Origin: Morella rubra
Lineage: Eukaryota; Streptophyta; Magnoliopsida; Fagales; Myricaceae
Assembly: GCA_003952965.2 (NCBI GenBank)
Contig: CM025849.1
Coordinates: 29,568,464-29,632,463 of the forward strand
Direction: 5' to 3'
Length of the DNA stretch: 64,000 nucleotides
The notes beneath the pieces are model-generated. The model had not been told where the DNA came from. It made no database searches and saw only the letters and a program-made list of their open reading frames with translations. The position numbers and the translations under genes were made by a program. Shown piece after piece: positions 12,443-25,991 of this stretch. The first letter of the stretch is position 1. Each line of letters starts with the position of its first letter.

Positions 12443-13788
12443 GATCTTTCAACGCTTTGCTTCTTTCTCCAAAACAACAGTGAAGCAAAGCGTACTCTAC
12501 TAGTACGAGAAACCGATGAAAAACCCCCTCCAAATCTCGCAGAACCAACGGTTAATTTAGACTTGCAACAAGGTTGTGGAAGATAAGCTGAGCGACTCCT
12601 TTTACATGACCAACCTTGCGGCAAAGACAACCCCAAAAAGCGACACGTACATAGTTTTACCGCAATGTTACCAGCTCCTCTGTCGTCCCCGAAAACCACC
12701 ATCTGTTCTGAAGCTTCAACACCTGTGACACGTGTCCAAATGGGTACTTCATGAAGGCTAACCCATTGACAGGTGGTACTCTACATCAGTAAACTCGTAC
12801 AATGGACGTTTAGGCTCTGTATAAATAAGTTGCATGAATATTTATACCAATGCTTTGCTTTCTGCTATTCTTTCTGCTATTGGCGGCTTCTTGCCTTGGG
12901 GGACCTGGAGGCATCCACTTGCACCTAGAGAGGTGGAGAAAGGATTCGGCTGTAATGTTATAGCGGTGGATGGGGCTTTACGTGCCGCTCAGATGTATTT
13001 TGCGGTCTATTGGGCTGAGGAAGTGCAGCCCTAGCCTCTGTATTGGATTTTCTGAGCAAACACGCCTAGTAAGTAAATGTTTTTTTTTTTTTTTTTTTTC
13101 TTGGCATTAGCTAAATGTTCTTGCTTAAGGTAATATGAAGGTAGTTTTATTAGCTAAATAAGTGACATCAACTTTTGTTGTAGTGAGGTTTTATCAGGTT
13201 AGGCAGTCTGTTGATAGTTAGCTGCTTCATTAAGTGGGTCTTGATGTTTTGCCGTATAATATGAGAGATATTCTTGGCGTAGATAAGTGGATAGATTGAG
13301 TTTTGTTAATATTAGATTTTAAGTCTGTTGTCTTTAGAGTTGGTTTGTTATTTTATTTTTTTGCTACTTTGGGTCCTTTATTTTGTTTTTGAAAGTCAAT
13401 TTTGAATGTAATTATTGTATTCATTTGTTATAAGTGAAGATTTTTTAATAAATTTAGGAAGTACCGTATTTTTTTTATTTTTTTTTAAAAAAATAAATGT
13501 TATTGCTTTCGGAGGAAACATCGCTCACCCATCACGTAGCGAGGACGATTTTAGAATTGTATGGATTAGGCGGGTTTTACTTTTCTAAAAATTAAATTAA
13601 ATTTAAGGGTTCAATTCTCCTAAAATCAGATCAAAACCAATTTAAATAGGTGTAGTAGGTACCGATTTAAATAGGTGTCATAGGTGTAATGGATCCTGCC
13701 CTATTTCTCCGAGACTTGTCTACACATAAAGTGAGTCCACTTAGGATTTTTCTAGTTACCCAAAAACAAATTCACTCGGCTCACTCTG
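12443..13788. promoter_or_regulatory. PARP3 upstream region and intergenic DNA
   Basis: The PARP3 leader and promoter should lie just beyond 12443 on the minus strand. A G-box-like core (GACACGTGTCC) is at about 12727-12737. Further right, TATAAATA at about 12822 precedes a 66-codon + strand frame (12834-13034) with no recognisable domain; I do not call it a gene. The rest to 13788 is AT-rich with T-runs at 13081 and 13470. Confidence 0.4.
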
Positions 13789-14790
13789 TTTTTTTTATTT
13801 TTTAGGCTAATGAAATAGTATATTAATATCCGAGAAAATTATAGCTAGTACAAAACATAAAAATAACAAGAAGGCTAGCGAAATACTTAAACGGACTTAA
13901 AGACCCTACAATAAGCTGGATCCAAAGATTTGGAAGTCAAACTAGACTAAAAAGTCGGAACTACCAACAACCACAAGGGTCGTAAAACAAACAACAGAAC
14001 AACAAGCTAGCCACAAGGGCCAGCACACAGAACAAACACAAACTGGCCATAAGATCCAGCACACATGACAAATACAAACCGATCATAGGGACTAGGACAC
14101 AACACGACCATTGCACAGGGGAATAGCAGCTTCCACTAAAGGAAGGACGAGCAGAGCAACGATTCGACTCTTTCAAGATAATCTTCATGCTAATACTGGT
14201 TGCACTAGGGGGAGGAGGAGAGACAACTACAACCGACACAAAAAGGTGGTAACCGAGAGCGACAAAGAAAAAACGCCACACACATAGGCGACACACGAGC
14301 CCGTGGCCGCGCGTGGCCCACACATGCCGGCAAGGAAAGGGCGAACAAAGACTGAGCAGACCGCTAGGGGGAGCTGAGCACGACAGGGTAGGCCGAGTCC
14401 TTCGAAAAATGCTCAAAACTGTTGGGAGAGAAGTAAAAGAGGTCAGGCGCATGAGATTTACTTGCTTGAGTGGGCACATGTGAAAGCTCACGCGCCAACC
14501 GATTGCCTCCGCTCGGCACCAGATCTGATCGCCAAAAGGAGAGGAGTACCACCATAGATGCCGTGCACACCAAAAACCACCGAAAAAGGCTAGGATCTAA
14601 CCACTAAAAATAAAACAAAAACTAAATCATAGAAAGCAAACAATTTTGGTGCCCGAAAGAAAGGAAAGGGATAGGGGGAAGAAGCCAGCTCCTCCCTAAC
14701 TAGAGCAAGAGAGAGGAGGGTACTTTTAGACAAAAGGGAGGTGGAGTTCTAAAGAGAGAGAGGAGTCTCTCTCTCTCTCTAGAAAAAGCG
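13789..14790 (-). mobile_element. Poly(A)-tailed non-autonomous LINE-like retroposon, copy 1
   Basis: On the minus strand the element starts with a CT-rich leader (CTCTCTCTTTAGAAC-like), runs through about 1 kb without any reverse transcriptase or endonuclease domain, and ends in ATTAATATACTATTTCATTAG followed by an A-rich tail (the T-run at 13789 on the + strand). It aligns with the element at 21407-22375 over several blocks, for example the GGAAG-rich block near 14140-14230, and shares its start and end style with the element at 43642. The flanking target duplication is weak. Open frames within it are not convincing proteins. Confidence 0.65.
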
Positions 14791-17416
14791 TCCGAGGTTT
14801 TTTACTGACACTCTTTGTTTCATTTTTGGGCAAACAGGGAGAGTGTCTAATGGCTGATTAGCTTGCCATGTGTCCTGCTGCCAGACTGCACAGAATCTGA
14901 TTGTAGTTTTGGGAAAGAAAGCACTATTTGAACATTTGATTGAAGCCCAATAGGTAACTCAACTAACTCGATTACTCATGCCGCGAAGACATTCAGGCAA
15001 AGGCCCATTATGATATGTATTTAGGTAGTAGGGCACCGCTGCGCTTCAATTGAATGAAATTTTGAATTGAAGGCCCATGGAAAAATATTTCCATCGGATT
15101 CTTTCCTTCGGATTGGTATATATATATACGCACTCGCGAAGCCTATCGATCTACCTTCTGCCAATCCATTTGACGGGAGAGATATTTCTCGGCCCACTTG
15201 ACCAGACCCGGTCCAATGAGAACGCAAGAGAGAATCTTAAAGAAAGAGCATCCTGCGGGCTCTGATCGCACAAAGTAGGCTGCAGCCCAAAAGGTTCCTT
15301 TGACCAATGATGTGGACGAAACACTTCGGTAAGTCCAATCGGTCGAAAACAACTTTTTTTTTTTTTTTTTCCTGTAGAAAGGCTCCTCGCGATAAGTCCA
15401 ATCAGCGGAAAGAGGGTGTTTTTCTCTAAAATTTGAAAATATAAAATTTTTTAACAAAATAAATATATTTTAAAATTTTTAACTATTATGCATATATATT
15501 TTATCTTTTATAAATTTTAATATTTAAAACATTTTCAAAATTTTAAAAATATACTTTAAAATTTTGGCAAAAGAATACGCCCTTAGGCTCATGCTCACAG
15601 TTTCCAAGCATCCGAGACTCGCCCACGGAAAAGCTCTATTTGTATGTTTATCACGGGTCTAGTTGCTCGTATGAAGGCTGGTTGGCAGTCCATAACTCCG
15701 GATCATTTTTGGCATCATCCCATTTAACTCTTTCCTCCTCTGTACTCTGGGCTCATTTGCTAGTTTCTCCGTCGCCTTTTCGTATTAATTCTCGGTAAAT
15801 CTTTTACAATAGCAAATTTCTTCGTGCCGTCTGACTATGGGACACAGATCCATGCCTTCACTGTTGATGAACATGTAAAACTGGGGAAAAGAAACCGTGC
15901 CTTTCCCACAAACTCTCACCAACCAGGTTGTTTTCAAATCAAAACTGCCGCTACCGGTTAAAGAAAAGTGACTGAACAGCAAGTGCATCCGAGCCTGCTG
16001 TGTTAGAATGTGAACGCAGATTGACTAGCCAAATCAATGCAGCTAAAGAGGGCACCTGTTCCTTTCCCTTTATAAAGTTTTCTCTCCCGACAAAGCATGG
16101 TGGAGGCCGTCCCTTTTCTTCAAAAAAATCAAACACCATTTCACAAATTTCTACACCTTTTAGTCGGTCAAGCCTACCTCAAAAGAAACCAATTTCAACC
16201 CTTCTCTCTCTCTCTCTCTCTCTCTCTCGTTTTGCGTATCATGTCTCAGCAGGATACGTCTTTTTTTTTTTTCTAGGCCTCAGCAGGATACGTCTTGGTT
16301 GAGAAAAAAAGCCCTGCGGATTTCGTTATATCTCATACAAAAGCATACTTTTTTTCTTTTTCCTTTGGGTTTCATTCTATGGGTGTAGTCTGCAAAGTCC
16401 TCAAGGAAAAGACTATTGGAATTTCCCCCTTATTCAGCGCTAATTAATTAGTACCCAATCATTCTCCAGTTGATATTAAAACCTCAGTTGATGGGTTTAT
16501 ATGGTTTGGTAAGCAGGCCTCCAAATTGGACTCTCACCAACTTCCCCACTAGACCTTTGAAAGTAAGCACATAAAACAGTGTAATTTTACAGGTATCGGT
16601 TTGACTTGGCTCTACAAAATTGTTAGCAATTCACTAATCTATAATTAAATTATAAAAGACATGGTTGTACAGCTTTTTTCCTCTGTACTTTAATTGCTGT
16701 AGTAGGAAAAGCTCTAGTCTTCTAAGAGTATTTAGAAATATTTAAATCTACGCAATTCCAAGACAGAGACAAGCAAATCACCATTTGAGAGGTTGGAAGA
16801 TTCACTTCGATCCACATTGATCAGATAACAATTGATGTTATACGTCTGATCATATAATATACAGATTAAGTACTGCATGCATATCTTTGAGCAAAAACAT
16901 GGAAGGTAAAAGTTAAAAAATCTTCTTAATTAATTAATTTGCTCTTCGACCGATTGTCTGTTTAAGAATAAAACAGAACTTAATTAATTTGTATCCCGCA
17001 CGTACGCATGCATATAATTAAGTATTAATTGCGTTGAAATTATCAAGCAAATTAAACCTATTATATACTCCATCTTAGAATCTAGCTAGGGTGCATGCAC
17101 AGGTACAAAAAACATGTAATATTTGACCGTATAGTCATGAATTAATTAAAGCCAAGACCTCTTAGTTTCTAAAGGAGCAGTTGAAGCATGCAGCTCAAAG
17201 CAATATTGTTTTCCTCTTCTTTGTTCCTTTTTCTTCTTTTCCCAGCTTTAACGCGATGTGGGGATGACTTCTGAGAGATTTCCCATCATAACCCAGTTGA
17301 TATTGGAGAAGCTTTTATATAAATCTCAGTGGCATAAATCATATAGTATACGTACGTAATAGTGAATTTCCCTTCAGCACTAAGAATAGATCAGTCGACA
17401 TTAGAGATCAACTATT

Positions 17417-17451
<35 letters not shown>

Positions 17452-17843
17452 AAAAGCGGGAATGGTTACAAAGATAATTAAAGTGCTTTAATAAAGATTA
17501 CCATGGTGAGCAATGAAGCGGACAAATTTTCTCCTTAAACGGGGTAACAAAAGCTTGACACTGATCTAATGTCTACAGCTTTGTATTAAAGCTAAGACAA
17601 GAAAATTCATCTACTTCATCACCTGAGGTAATCATGCTGTAGCTTATTAATATCATACCAGTATGCAAACTCTCTAGACATATATATGCCCATCAGACAG
17701 CAAGTGCTCCGCAACAAACCGCTCCCTATGTGCCTCGGCAATTTGTTGAGAATTTTTTGTTGCTGAGCACATGCTTAGATAGGCATGACAGACTACGTTT
17801 CAAACAAAGCTGAAGGGAAGAAATTAAACTCGTAAAGATCACA
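14791..17843. other. Intergenic DNA with simple repeats
   Basis: No gene was recognised. It includes a T-run at 15352-15370, an AT-only patch at about 15430-15560, a (CT)n microsatellite at 16203-16229, and a (GA)n microsatellite at 17418-17448. Sequence near 17700-17843 is probably the 3' UTR of the WIP gene on the minus strand. Confidence 0.5.
17418..17448. repeat. (GA)n microsatellite
   Basis: About fifteen uninterrupted GA units lie in AT-rich DNA downstream of the WIP zinc-finger gene. It is a simple repeat with no other role visible. Confidence 0.9.
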
Positions 17844-20058
17844 TCAGAGAGCAAATTCCTCATCAGACCCTGTGATGCACTCCTTCTCGTCTTCAAAACC
17901 ATCGAGAGAAGGGTGGGGATAATGTCCCTTCCCAAAGGATCTGATGTGATCTTTAAGCGACCTCTTATGTTTGAAGTCGGAACCACAGGTGCAATACCAC
18001 AGCTTTCCACAATTCTTTTCGTGTGTTCTCCAATCTCCTTTGACTGCAAATGCTTTCCCACATTTTCTACACATAAATGGCTTTGCTCCATGCTTCCTTT
18101 TGTAGTGAGTCTGGAGTGTTCTGAAGTCTTTCAGTGGCTTGGCTCGCGGATGATTTATGTTGTTCTTGCAGCCTTGAGCACAACAATAACATGGTAGCCG
18201 CAACATGGCAGCTGGTTGTGTTCCCTTGAGTGAATCGGGCCCTTTTCTATATTCGGATCCGTGACCCCACATGTGCATCTATATATACAACAAAATAAAA
18301 ACCAGCATTTTCCTTTCATTTCAGAAGTATAAATAATCACAGTTAGCAAATTATCTAAAACTTGCATCAAATTTATTTGAAACTATATGTAATCTGAGGG
18401 AAGGTTAAGAAAGAATCCTTCAACTATAGACTATCTAGCTAGCTAGTAATGTCATTATGGATGAACTATTTCAGATTGCAACATGGGAAAAGCTATAAGA
18501 TCAGGAAAGTGGATCAAGTTGCAAAAGCTTATTAATTATTAGGGCTGGTTGGTGCCTTGACCAGTGGACTATTTTCCTGCACCTTTTAACGAAAAGGTTG
18601 AGAACTATCAATTAAAGAGCGAGCATCCAAAGTTTAGCTAGCTGGAATTTTCAACTCGAAAAATCAAGAACATGCATTCTCTTCCAACCCAAAGTGAAGA
18701 GAAGAATATTATCCACTTTTTCTTTCTAAAAATGACGGAGATAGAAATTCCTTCAACTACAATTTCCATTAGCTTCTAATTCCTGGTGGTAGCTAGATAT
18801 ACCAGAAGATTGCGATTGAGGACTCGCTGAATGAATTATAACCATGCCAGTAGAGTAAGAACGTCTAAGAAAATGCTTATGAATTTGATAACAATGGAAA
18901 TAATGAACCAAGAAGTATGTGATTTGGATTTGTAATATGACTCTATTGTTTTCGTTTCTTGTAATTGGAAGGAAATTAGCTCATATCGTAAAGTAAAATT
19001 TGATTCAGAGCAAACAGGTTTTTGGAGATGTGTTAATTCTCCTTCTTTTGGGAAACATTTCCGCATAATTTCTAACTTCTTAGCAGAGTAGAAAGACTGA
19101 ATAAAACAGGAAAACCTTGGAAAGGATTTTCCAAGCCATTCTAGAGCCAATTTCTACTCTCCTCAAAAGCAAATGAAACTTTAGGGAGTAGAGAAAAGTA
19201 GTTCAGGAAAATGTGGAGTGGCCGTACTTAATAAACATCATTAAGAAGGAAGACATCAATGAGCGCTATAGTATGAGCAATAAACTAATTGCCAACACCT
19301 CGATCTATCTTGTTGAAGCAAGAAGCTTTTGTTCTTTTTCGGTAATCATGCAAGAATGTGTAAAAACCTTTGTCCTTATGTATACATATACCGAGCATGA
19401 TATGATATACAAGTTAAGAAAATTTTGTAGTCCTCCCAATAATATCTTATAGCTTTTGATACGTATATTGTTCTTAATGAACAAGAATTCCTGAAAGAAT
19501 TAGCAAAGAGATTGATCAGAAGTAACTAACCTGCATGTTATTGTACCTATTGAAGGTCTTGCTGCATATGGAGCAAGCAAATTGCATCGGTCCGACAAGG
19601 ATCTGTGCCGGAGTAGGTATCCAAAACCTACTCTGCGTGTTAAAAGAAGAACCATGGAAGCTTTTCTTCGCGGATTGATCATCTTCTTCCTTAGGGAGAA
19701 AGTTTTTCTTCTCAGCAACATCAGAATCACCCGTGTTCGGCAAGCCAATGTGCAAAGCAACAGTAAGTTTCTCAACCTTCTCTTCTTTGATCGCATAACC
19801 CTCCTTTTGCACTCTGATATGCTCCTCTCTCAAAGGTTTCGTCTCAGTAAACCGGCTTAGAAGAGGCAAACATTGCATATTCTCTTGAAAGAACTCTTCT
19901 GGATTCACGGAAGCTGAAGAGGATGTGTATGAAGAAGAAGAAAACGATGATAGAGATGAAGTAGAGGGTGATGGCTTAAGCCACTCAACGAAGGTTGGGG
20001 CTTGGAAGCACAGCCGCTTGTCATCACCTCCGTGGCGGTAATTCATTACAGTACTCAT
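17844..20058 (-). CDS. WIP-type C2H2 zinc finger transcription factor
   Basis: Two exons (20058-19531 and 18278-17844) with a 1252-bp intron encode 320 residues. The N-terminus is Ser-rich, then comes the short HIGLP motif (103-107) and the family-defining WIP tripeptide (146-148, in [10 protein letters not shown]). Four zinc fingers follow: finger 1 at 162-182 (CX2CX12HX3H), split by the intron between Gln176 and Met177; finger 2 around CYCCAQGC with a distant KRKH; finger 3 ([11 protein letters not shown]2HC type); and finger 4 ([14 protein letters not shown]). The acidic tail ends DEEFAL. This order is diagnostic of plant WIP proteins (TT1, NTT, WIP3-6), nuclear regulators of seed-coat, transmitting-tract, vein and root patterning. 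Wording around finger 1 resembles the WIP6/DOT5 subgroup most, but I cannot settle the orthologue. No damage seen. Confidence 0.9.
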
Positions 20059-21406
20059 CTTCAGAGAGCTCCTTGAAGTCTCTCCTCAGATGGTTATATC
20101 CAGACTTTATGTGGGAAAGCTAGAGCACTTATATGGTTCTGAAAGGTGGGTTGGTTTGTCTTTTTGGAAACTTTTACTCCCTCATCTCTTCCTTTAATTT
20201 CTACCTTTGGCCTTTGTTTGGTTTGGGGGAGAGAGAGAGAGTGAGAGACTAATGGTGGGGTTACAGAAAATGACCTGTTGAGATTGAAGGGAGAGAATCC
20301 TAGAATAGTCGACTGAGCTACTATCTGCGATATTGTTAACTAATGTCCAATTAATTTTTATTTTTATTTTTTAACAATATCGTGGAATTCGACCCAAATG
20401 CACATATTTCAGATAATACATTGACATTGAGTACTAGAGTCTTCAACAAAAAAGAGGAACATTGGTCAATACCTAAAAGGAGAAAACAATAATATTGAAT
20501 GGAACCAAAATGAAGTACGGAGAGAAAGAGTCTTAATTGGTGGTTTAATTATGCATAATGCAGTTCAACTTCCATAGATTACTATTTTATAGGCAGAGGA
20601 TATGTTTGTACGTATGATGCCGTCTCCAACATAAATTTCAATATAAGCTGCGGAATTAGCGTGTTTGTCATATTCTATGACGTCTCAAACTCTGATACCG
20701 CCACATTATTTATTAATAATATTGACTCTTTTGAGGTGTCTGCTTTGAGATTCTGAATGTTACGTACGCATCTTGTGTTATCGGATCTTACACATATGCT
20801 TAAATTATTGTTTAACGTATTATATCAGTTAAACAATAATTTATTTAACTTTGATGCCGAATATATTTACCATCAAATAAAAAATTAATGGAACATATAT
20901 GGTTGAAGACACCATAATTGTGTACTGCAATTTCTCCCAAACCTGATATATGTACGTGCACATATCGTATGCAAGTGTATAATATTCAAATTCTCAAGAG
21001 TAACCGAAGTTTGCGATTAATATTCAATGTATAATTAGCTAATTCTCCTCTGAAATTTCTCTGCATACGTCCTTGATGCTACACGTACGGCCAGTTTCTT
21101 CAACCTGCAGCCTCGTAAACATTTCAAAAGAAGGTATAGTACGCAGTAGGACTTACAACAACTCTTTCAATGACTTAAAAGCAATAGTTCTCATTTACTT
21201 GAAATATGACCGAAAAACGGATTGGAGATATTGAAAAATTGACCGTAAAATATATATACATATATATTTTATATTGCAAAACTACAAGACTAAAGTTCAA
21301 AACTAACAAGTTCTTTATATTAAACTCTCAAACTATCAGGAATTGTCAAAGTGCACCCTCTTAAAATGGATGAAAAATAAGAAAGGTGACACAATCTTGC
21401 TAGTCG
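20059..21406. promoter_or_regulatory. WIP gene upstream region
   Basis: The 5' leader and promoter of the minus-strand WIP gene should lie in the first several hundred bases. Beyond about 20330 the DNA is AT-rich and without genes. From about 21225 it enters a repeat that is found again at 22705. Confidence 0.4.
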
Positions 21407-23160
21407 TTTTTTTTTTATAGGCAACTGAAATATTATATTAATAATTGAGAATAATACAACCAATACAAAACAAAAAATAAGCGAGAAGGCCAGTGGAAAA
21501 ACCTGAAGGACAAAAAGACCTTACAATATGGTGGATCCTACGAGAAGACCACAAATCAGCTATGAGGATTGGGACACAATACAAACTGATTGTAGGGATC
21601 GGGATGCACAAACTAGTCACAAGGACTAGGCCACCACAAGACCACTGCATGAGGCGATGGTGGCTTCCACTAGAGGAAGGGTGATTTGAGTAACAATCCG
21701 ACTCCTTCAAGACAATCTTCAAGCAATAATTGGTTACATAAGAGGGAGGGGGAGAAATGACAACTTCGAGCAGCACAAAACGACAGTGGATAGGAGAACC
21801 ACTAGAGAAAAATAGTTGGAACAGTCCACAAAATAGGGGAACATGACAAGGATGGCATAAAAGCCTAGCGAACCAATTAGGAGGCATGTGCCGACAAGGT
21901 GGCACCAGATCGAGGCAGAAGCGGTCGCCTGGGAGTGCTAAACACGGCTGAGTAGGTGTTGTCCTCTGAAAACCGCTCAAACCAGCAGAGAGAGAGAGGC
22001 AAAAGCGACCATGCATGTGAGATCGACACTTGCGCATGTGCATGCAAGAGTGCTCACACGTTGGCAGAATGCAGTCGATCTTGGCTAGATTTGGACGCTG
22101 GAGGAAGGGAAGCCCACCAAGGAGGTCGTTCACATCGAGAACCACCGAAAAGGCCGGGATATAACCTCCATTGATTTTTCGTAAAGGGTCTAAAAACAAC
22201 CTAGAAAAGCACTATTAGACTAGAATTCAGTTACCAAAGGCGTGGCCGGAGGAGAGGAGAGGGAGGAGGGGACCCATAGAGGAAAAAGTGGGAAGGGGTT
22301 TTTCAGGCAAAGAGATAGGAGGGTTCTAGAGAGAAGGAGGAACCTTTTTTTCTAAAAGAAAAGGGGTTTCCACCTAAATGTGTTACATATCTTGATAATT
22401 AGATACTATTAGAAAGTCTGTATAAATAAATTTTGGTTGTATTGAGGCAACTTAGTAGAGTGCACTCCAAATTGAGATCTACCTTGTAATTTGGGGATAC
22501 AAAATGGTTTTTGCGACTGCAATTTATCTCTTAGGCTGAAACTATGATGTATATCAAAGGTCTATCTCTTCAGCAATTGAGAGATGTGTGAATCTTTTAC
22601 TTATTCTAAAATTTTAGGTTGTTAGGAAGAAGTCAATTTTATTATTTAAATTATATTTTTTAACACTTCTTCTTATTTGTAGGCCGAAACTCCTCCTATT
22701 TTGAGATATTGAAAAAAATGACCACAAAATATTATTTTATGTGGCAAAAGTACTACATGACTAAAGTTATTTTGGGTCAAAACTAACAAGTTCACTATAT
22801 TAGACGTACGCCATTAAACTATCACAATTCATCAAGGTGTGTTTTAAAATGAATAAAAATAAAAAAAACGTGATACAATCTTGATAATCAAATTGAGATC
22901 TACCTAATTGTAATTTGGGGATACAAAATGCATGGTTTTTTTTTCTTTTCAAAAATTGATTTTTGCAACTCCAATTATATCTTAAGCTAAAACTAAGATG
23001 CATGTCAACGGTCCATCTTATGAGCAACTGAGAGACGTGTGAATCTATTATTTATTTTAAAAATTAAAGTTGTTAGGAAGAAGTCAATATTATTATTCAA
23101 ATAATATTCTCTAACACTTCTCCTTAACTAGTAAGTCCAAATACATGTAATATTTATTTA
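21225..23160. repeat. Duplicated block of about 450 bp, first copy split by a retroposon
   Basis: The block 22705-23160 (GAGATATTGAAAAA..., an AACTAACAAGTTC word, AATCTTGATAATCAAATTGAG, GGGGATACAAAATG, GTTGTTAGGAAGAAGTCAAT) matches 21225-21405 for its first part and 22466-22700 for its second. The two halves of the first copy are separated by the retroposon at 21407-22375, which therefore inserted after the duplication. The copies are clearly diverged. Confidence 0.75.
21407..22375 (-). mobile_element. Poly(A)-tailed non-autonomous LINE-like retroposon, copy 2
   Basis: It has the same architecture as the element at 13789: CT-rich 5' end (near 22330 in + coordinates), no reverse transcriptase, a 3' end with ATTAATAATATAATATTTCAG, and an A-tail (T-run at 21407). 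The flanks carry a decayed target duplication: ACACAATCTTGCTAGT on the left (about 21389-21404) and a similar TACATATCTTGATAATT on the right (about 22384-22400). It interrupts a local duplicated block. A 253-codon minus-strand frame (22199-21438) covers most of it but shows no domain I know. Confidence 0.75.
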
Positions 23161-23942
23161 ATTAATGAAATGGGATAAAGTTCAGAGTAGTTCTCGACCT
23201 CAACATGTGAATCTACCTCTTGTTCTAAAAATATATCAGTAAAAAAAAATTATAAATTTTATTATTTAAATCTTTAGCAGAGAGAAACCGTGTAAAAGTT
23301 AGAAGGTTAAGCACAAGACGCGGAGAGAGTGAAAATGATGTATCAAGGATCCTGATCTGATCAACAAAAGGTGAAGTACCCCACATTATAAGTGTCCGTG
23401 AAGTAAGCGTCTAATCTTTGGACAAAAAACAAAAAAGGTGACCCCAATTGCAGAAATCATGCAAAACTCTGTGTCTCTCGTGGGGGCACTTTGTTGCCAA
23501 CCTGATCTCTCGAGGGGCACTTTGTAAGTTCTCGGAAAACTCCCCGACAAGATGATCTCCTCACCGGATCTTCAGGAGATTATCAAACGCGTCGCCGCCC
23601 CTTCTCTCTCTCCTTTTTTTTTTTCACAACGTACCCCTTCCTTTTTGTATATAAATATCGTGGCGGATGATTTTCCACCTCAACGTACGTCGTCGTCCCC
23701 TTTTTTCAAACATCCTGCCTTTACTCTTTAGTCTTTTCAGCCTTTCATACTTGTGGATATATGCACAAGGATTTCATTTGAAGCTTTGCTAGTATTAATG
23801 CATGCTTTGGTGCTACAAAAACTGTACACTTTTCACATTATTAGATTTAAAAAATTAAAAGGGTTCAAGAAAATTGACTTAACATTTAGTCCATCGCCTT
23901 GGACTAATAAAATTAAAAGAAAACAATGAAAATTAAAATTTG
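23161..23942. other. Intergenic DNA
   Basis: No gene recognised. There is a C/T-rich patch at 23595-23640 with a T-run, followed by TATAAATATC at about 23650, which resembles a promoter but has no convincing reading frame downstream. Confidence 0.4.
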
Positions 23943-24548
23943 GAAAAAAGTACACTTTTCACTAACTGATTATAAGGGTATTGTTATGTACTTTGCACCT
24001 CATATTATTAATTAGGTGACATTTCGCTTTCCAACTACTACCTACTTATAGATTGCACCCCGGCATTAGGATTTCCGTTATTTTGAATGGAGAGGTGTGC
24101 ATGTGACACACACTTAACTCATGATGACATTTTATGCCCCTTTTACCCCTTGAGAAAAAATACATTTTTTCGCCCTCCAATTATTGGAATACTAGCTCTG
24201 TACACCTTATATTATCAATTTAGTGACATTTCGCACCTATTTTACTCCTTATTGTACGAGTGAACATAACAGGTTACAAGAAACTTTTTGGAAATTCTCA
24301 TTTTGCTCTTTATTTTTCTTGCAGCGGCCTCTTCATTAATCTTCTCAAAGGGGAAAAGGGGCATAAAATATGAGTCAAGTGTGTGTCACGTGTACGCCTT
24401 TCTATCCAAATAACTGAAATTTGACATTAGAGCGTAACCTGTAAGTAGGTGGTAGTTGAGAGATAAAATATTACTAAATCAATAATATGGGATGCAAAGT
24501 GTTAATATGTCCCCCAATAGTTAGTGGGCAAAAAGTGTATTTTTCACT
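23943..24548. mobile_element. Palindromic MITE-like element, about 600 bp
   Basis: The ends are inverted repeats: the left begins near GAAAAAAGTACACTTTTCAC, and the right read backwards gives GTGAAAAATACACTTTTTGC. Inner arms pair over long distances, for example GTGTGCATGTGACACACACTT with its complement near 24378-24400 and the poly-purine GGGGCATAAAATATGAG with 24120-24140. The outer ends resemble those of the MITE at 45197 and 50185, so these may be one family. Confidence 0.75.
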
Positions 24549-25830
24549 TAAAATTTTCGAGAAGATTTAGTTCACTTTAAACTTAAAAATTATATTAAGA
24601 ATGTAAAATTCTAAGTTGAGACAAACGAAGTTGAAATGCTCATGTATTTAAGAAATCTATATAGAGAATATAATTCAAATAATAAAATATATCTTTTACC
24701 TATAAGCCTTTTGAAATAAGTGGTAGTTTCACATTATATAACTTTATAAATATTTTCCGTTATGTTCAATTTTGATGGTTGAAATCTAGTCATATATATC
24801 AGCATTATAGTTTTTTTTTTTTAATAAAGTACTTAATATGATAAATAGAAAGTAGTAACTTAACATTCTGTTGTTATAATTGTGATGATAAACACTAACG
24901 CAGGACGATGTCAATTATTGTAATTAAAAACAACGGTAGACCGAAGTCTAGAAAATCCACTTATCTATATACATATAAGGGAATTATCTAGAATTTATCA
25001 TTGATTTGATCAGATTTATATTTGAGGTAAATGTTGGCCTGAATCTATCGAGGTTGAGATTTGAGAATAAGTTATGACTTGGCTTATCTTGAAAAAATAT
25101 ATATATTCTTGTGGATCCTCGTATCCTTTCAGGCCTCTCCTGACTGATCCTTAACAGATAAGGTGGTACGTGCTATGATCATGTCGAAGTGGAGGGCCCA
25201 ACACCTGATATCTCCCTTAGTCTTTTGTCTGTAAAATTGAAAAAAAAATAATAATCAAGGAGAAATATTTGAGAAAAAAAACCAAAAAAAATAAATGAAT
25301 TTTTACACCACAAATTGGTTCATCATGCATAAGCAATTAGTGTCTTCCTAAATTTCAAGGTTATGAAAAAAAAAAGAGCTAAGCTCTATTTAAATATTTC
25401 TGCTAGCTAGCTAGTCTTCTTTGTAAACTAGCTGCTATAAGATTCTCAGCTCATACAAAAAAAAATATATATAGCGAAGCTGTCGAAAAATGCATTAAGC
25501 CTTAAGCCATTCCTTAATGTGATTGCAGAGAAAAAGGAGGTAGTGGGAGAAGACCAGACAGAAAACCCAGCTTAACTTCAATCCTTGACCGATAACGAGA
25601 CACACGTTGGTCATGTGCCTCATGTTCATGACCTTCTCTCACGACCCATGCATTCCTATATATCCCCATTGAGGAGTCATATATGTTCTCTTATATCTAA
25701 AATTATTTTCTGTGGTTCACTCAATTTCTTCTGGAAGTTTTTTGCAAACTATTCCCTCCCACCACAAGCCAGTTATTCTCCGGGGTTATTTTAAACTCTA
25801 CAAGAGAAGTCTTTAGTGGTCGTCTTTACT

Positions 25831-25991
25831 AGCAAGTGAGTATGTTCTTGACGCTGCCAGTTAAGATTTGAATCCTTTTACTTACCTGATGCTTAGGGTG
25901 TGAGACAATTTAGCAAGTGGGTATGTTCTCGACACTGTCGGCTAAGATTTGAATCCAAATTGACTTACTTGATATTTAGGGACAATTCTAA
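25831..25991. repeat. Tandem pair, period 81 bp
   Basis: Units start at 25831 and 25912 with AGCAAGTG(A/G)GTATGTTC and share TAAGATTTGAATCC and an ACTTAC..TGAT.TTTAGG word. The GATTTGAATCC word resembles a Pol III B box, but no A box or tRNA fold is visible. Confidence 0.75.

Noticed and set aside
13961-14573. Cys/Leu-rich minus-strand frames in retroposon copy 1
   Set aside because: They lie inside a non-coding retroposon copy, are not conserved in the other copies, and have no domain.
25831-25991. SINE or tRNA relic, from GATTTGAATCC words
   Set aside because: No A box, no A-tail, and the word occurs within a plain tandem duplication.
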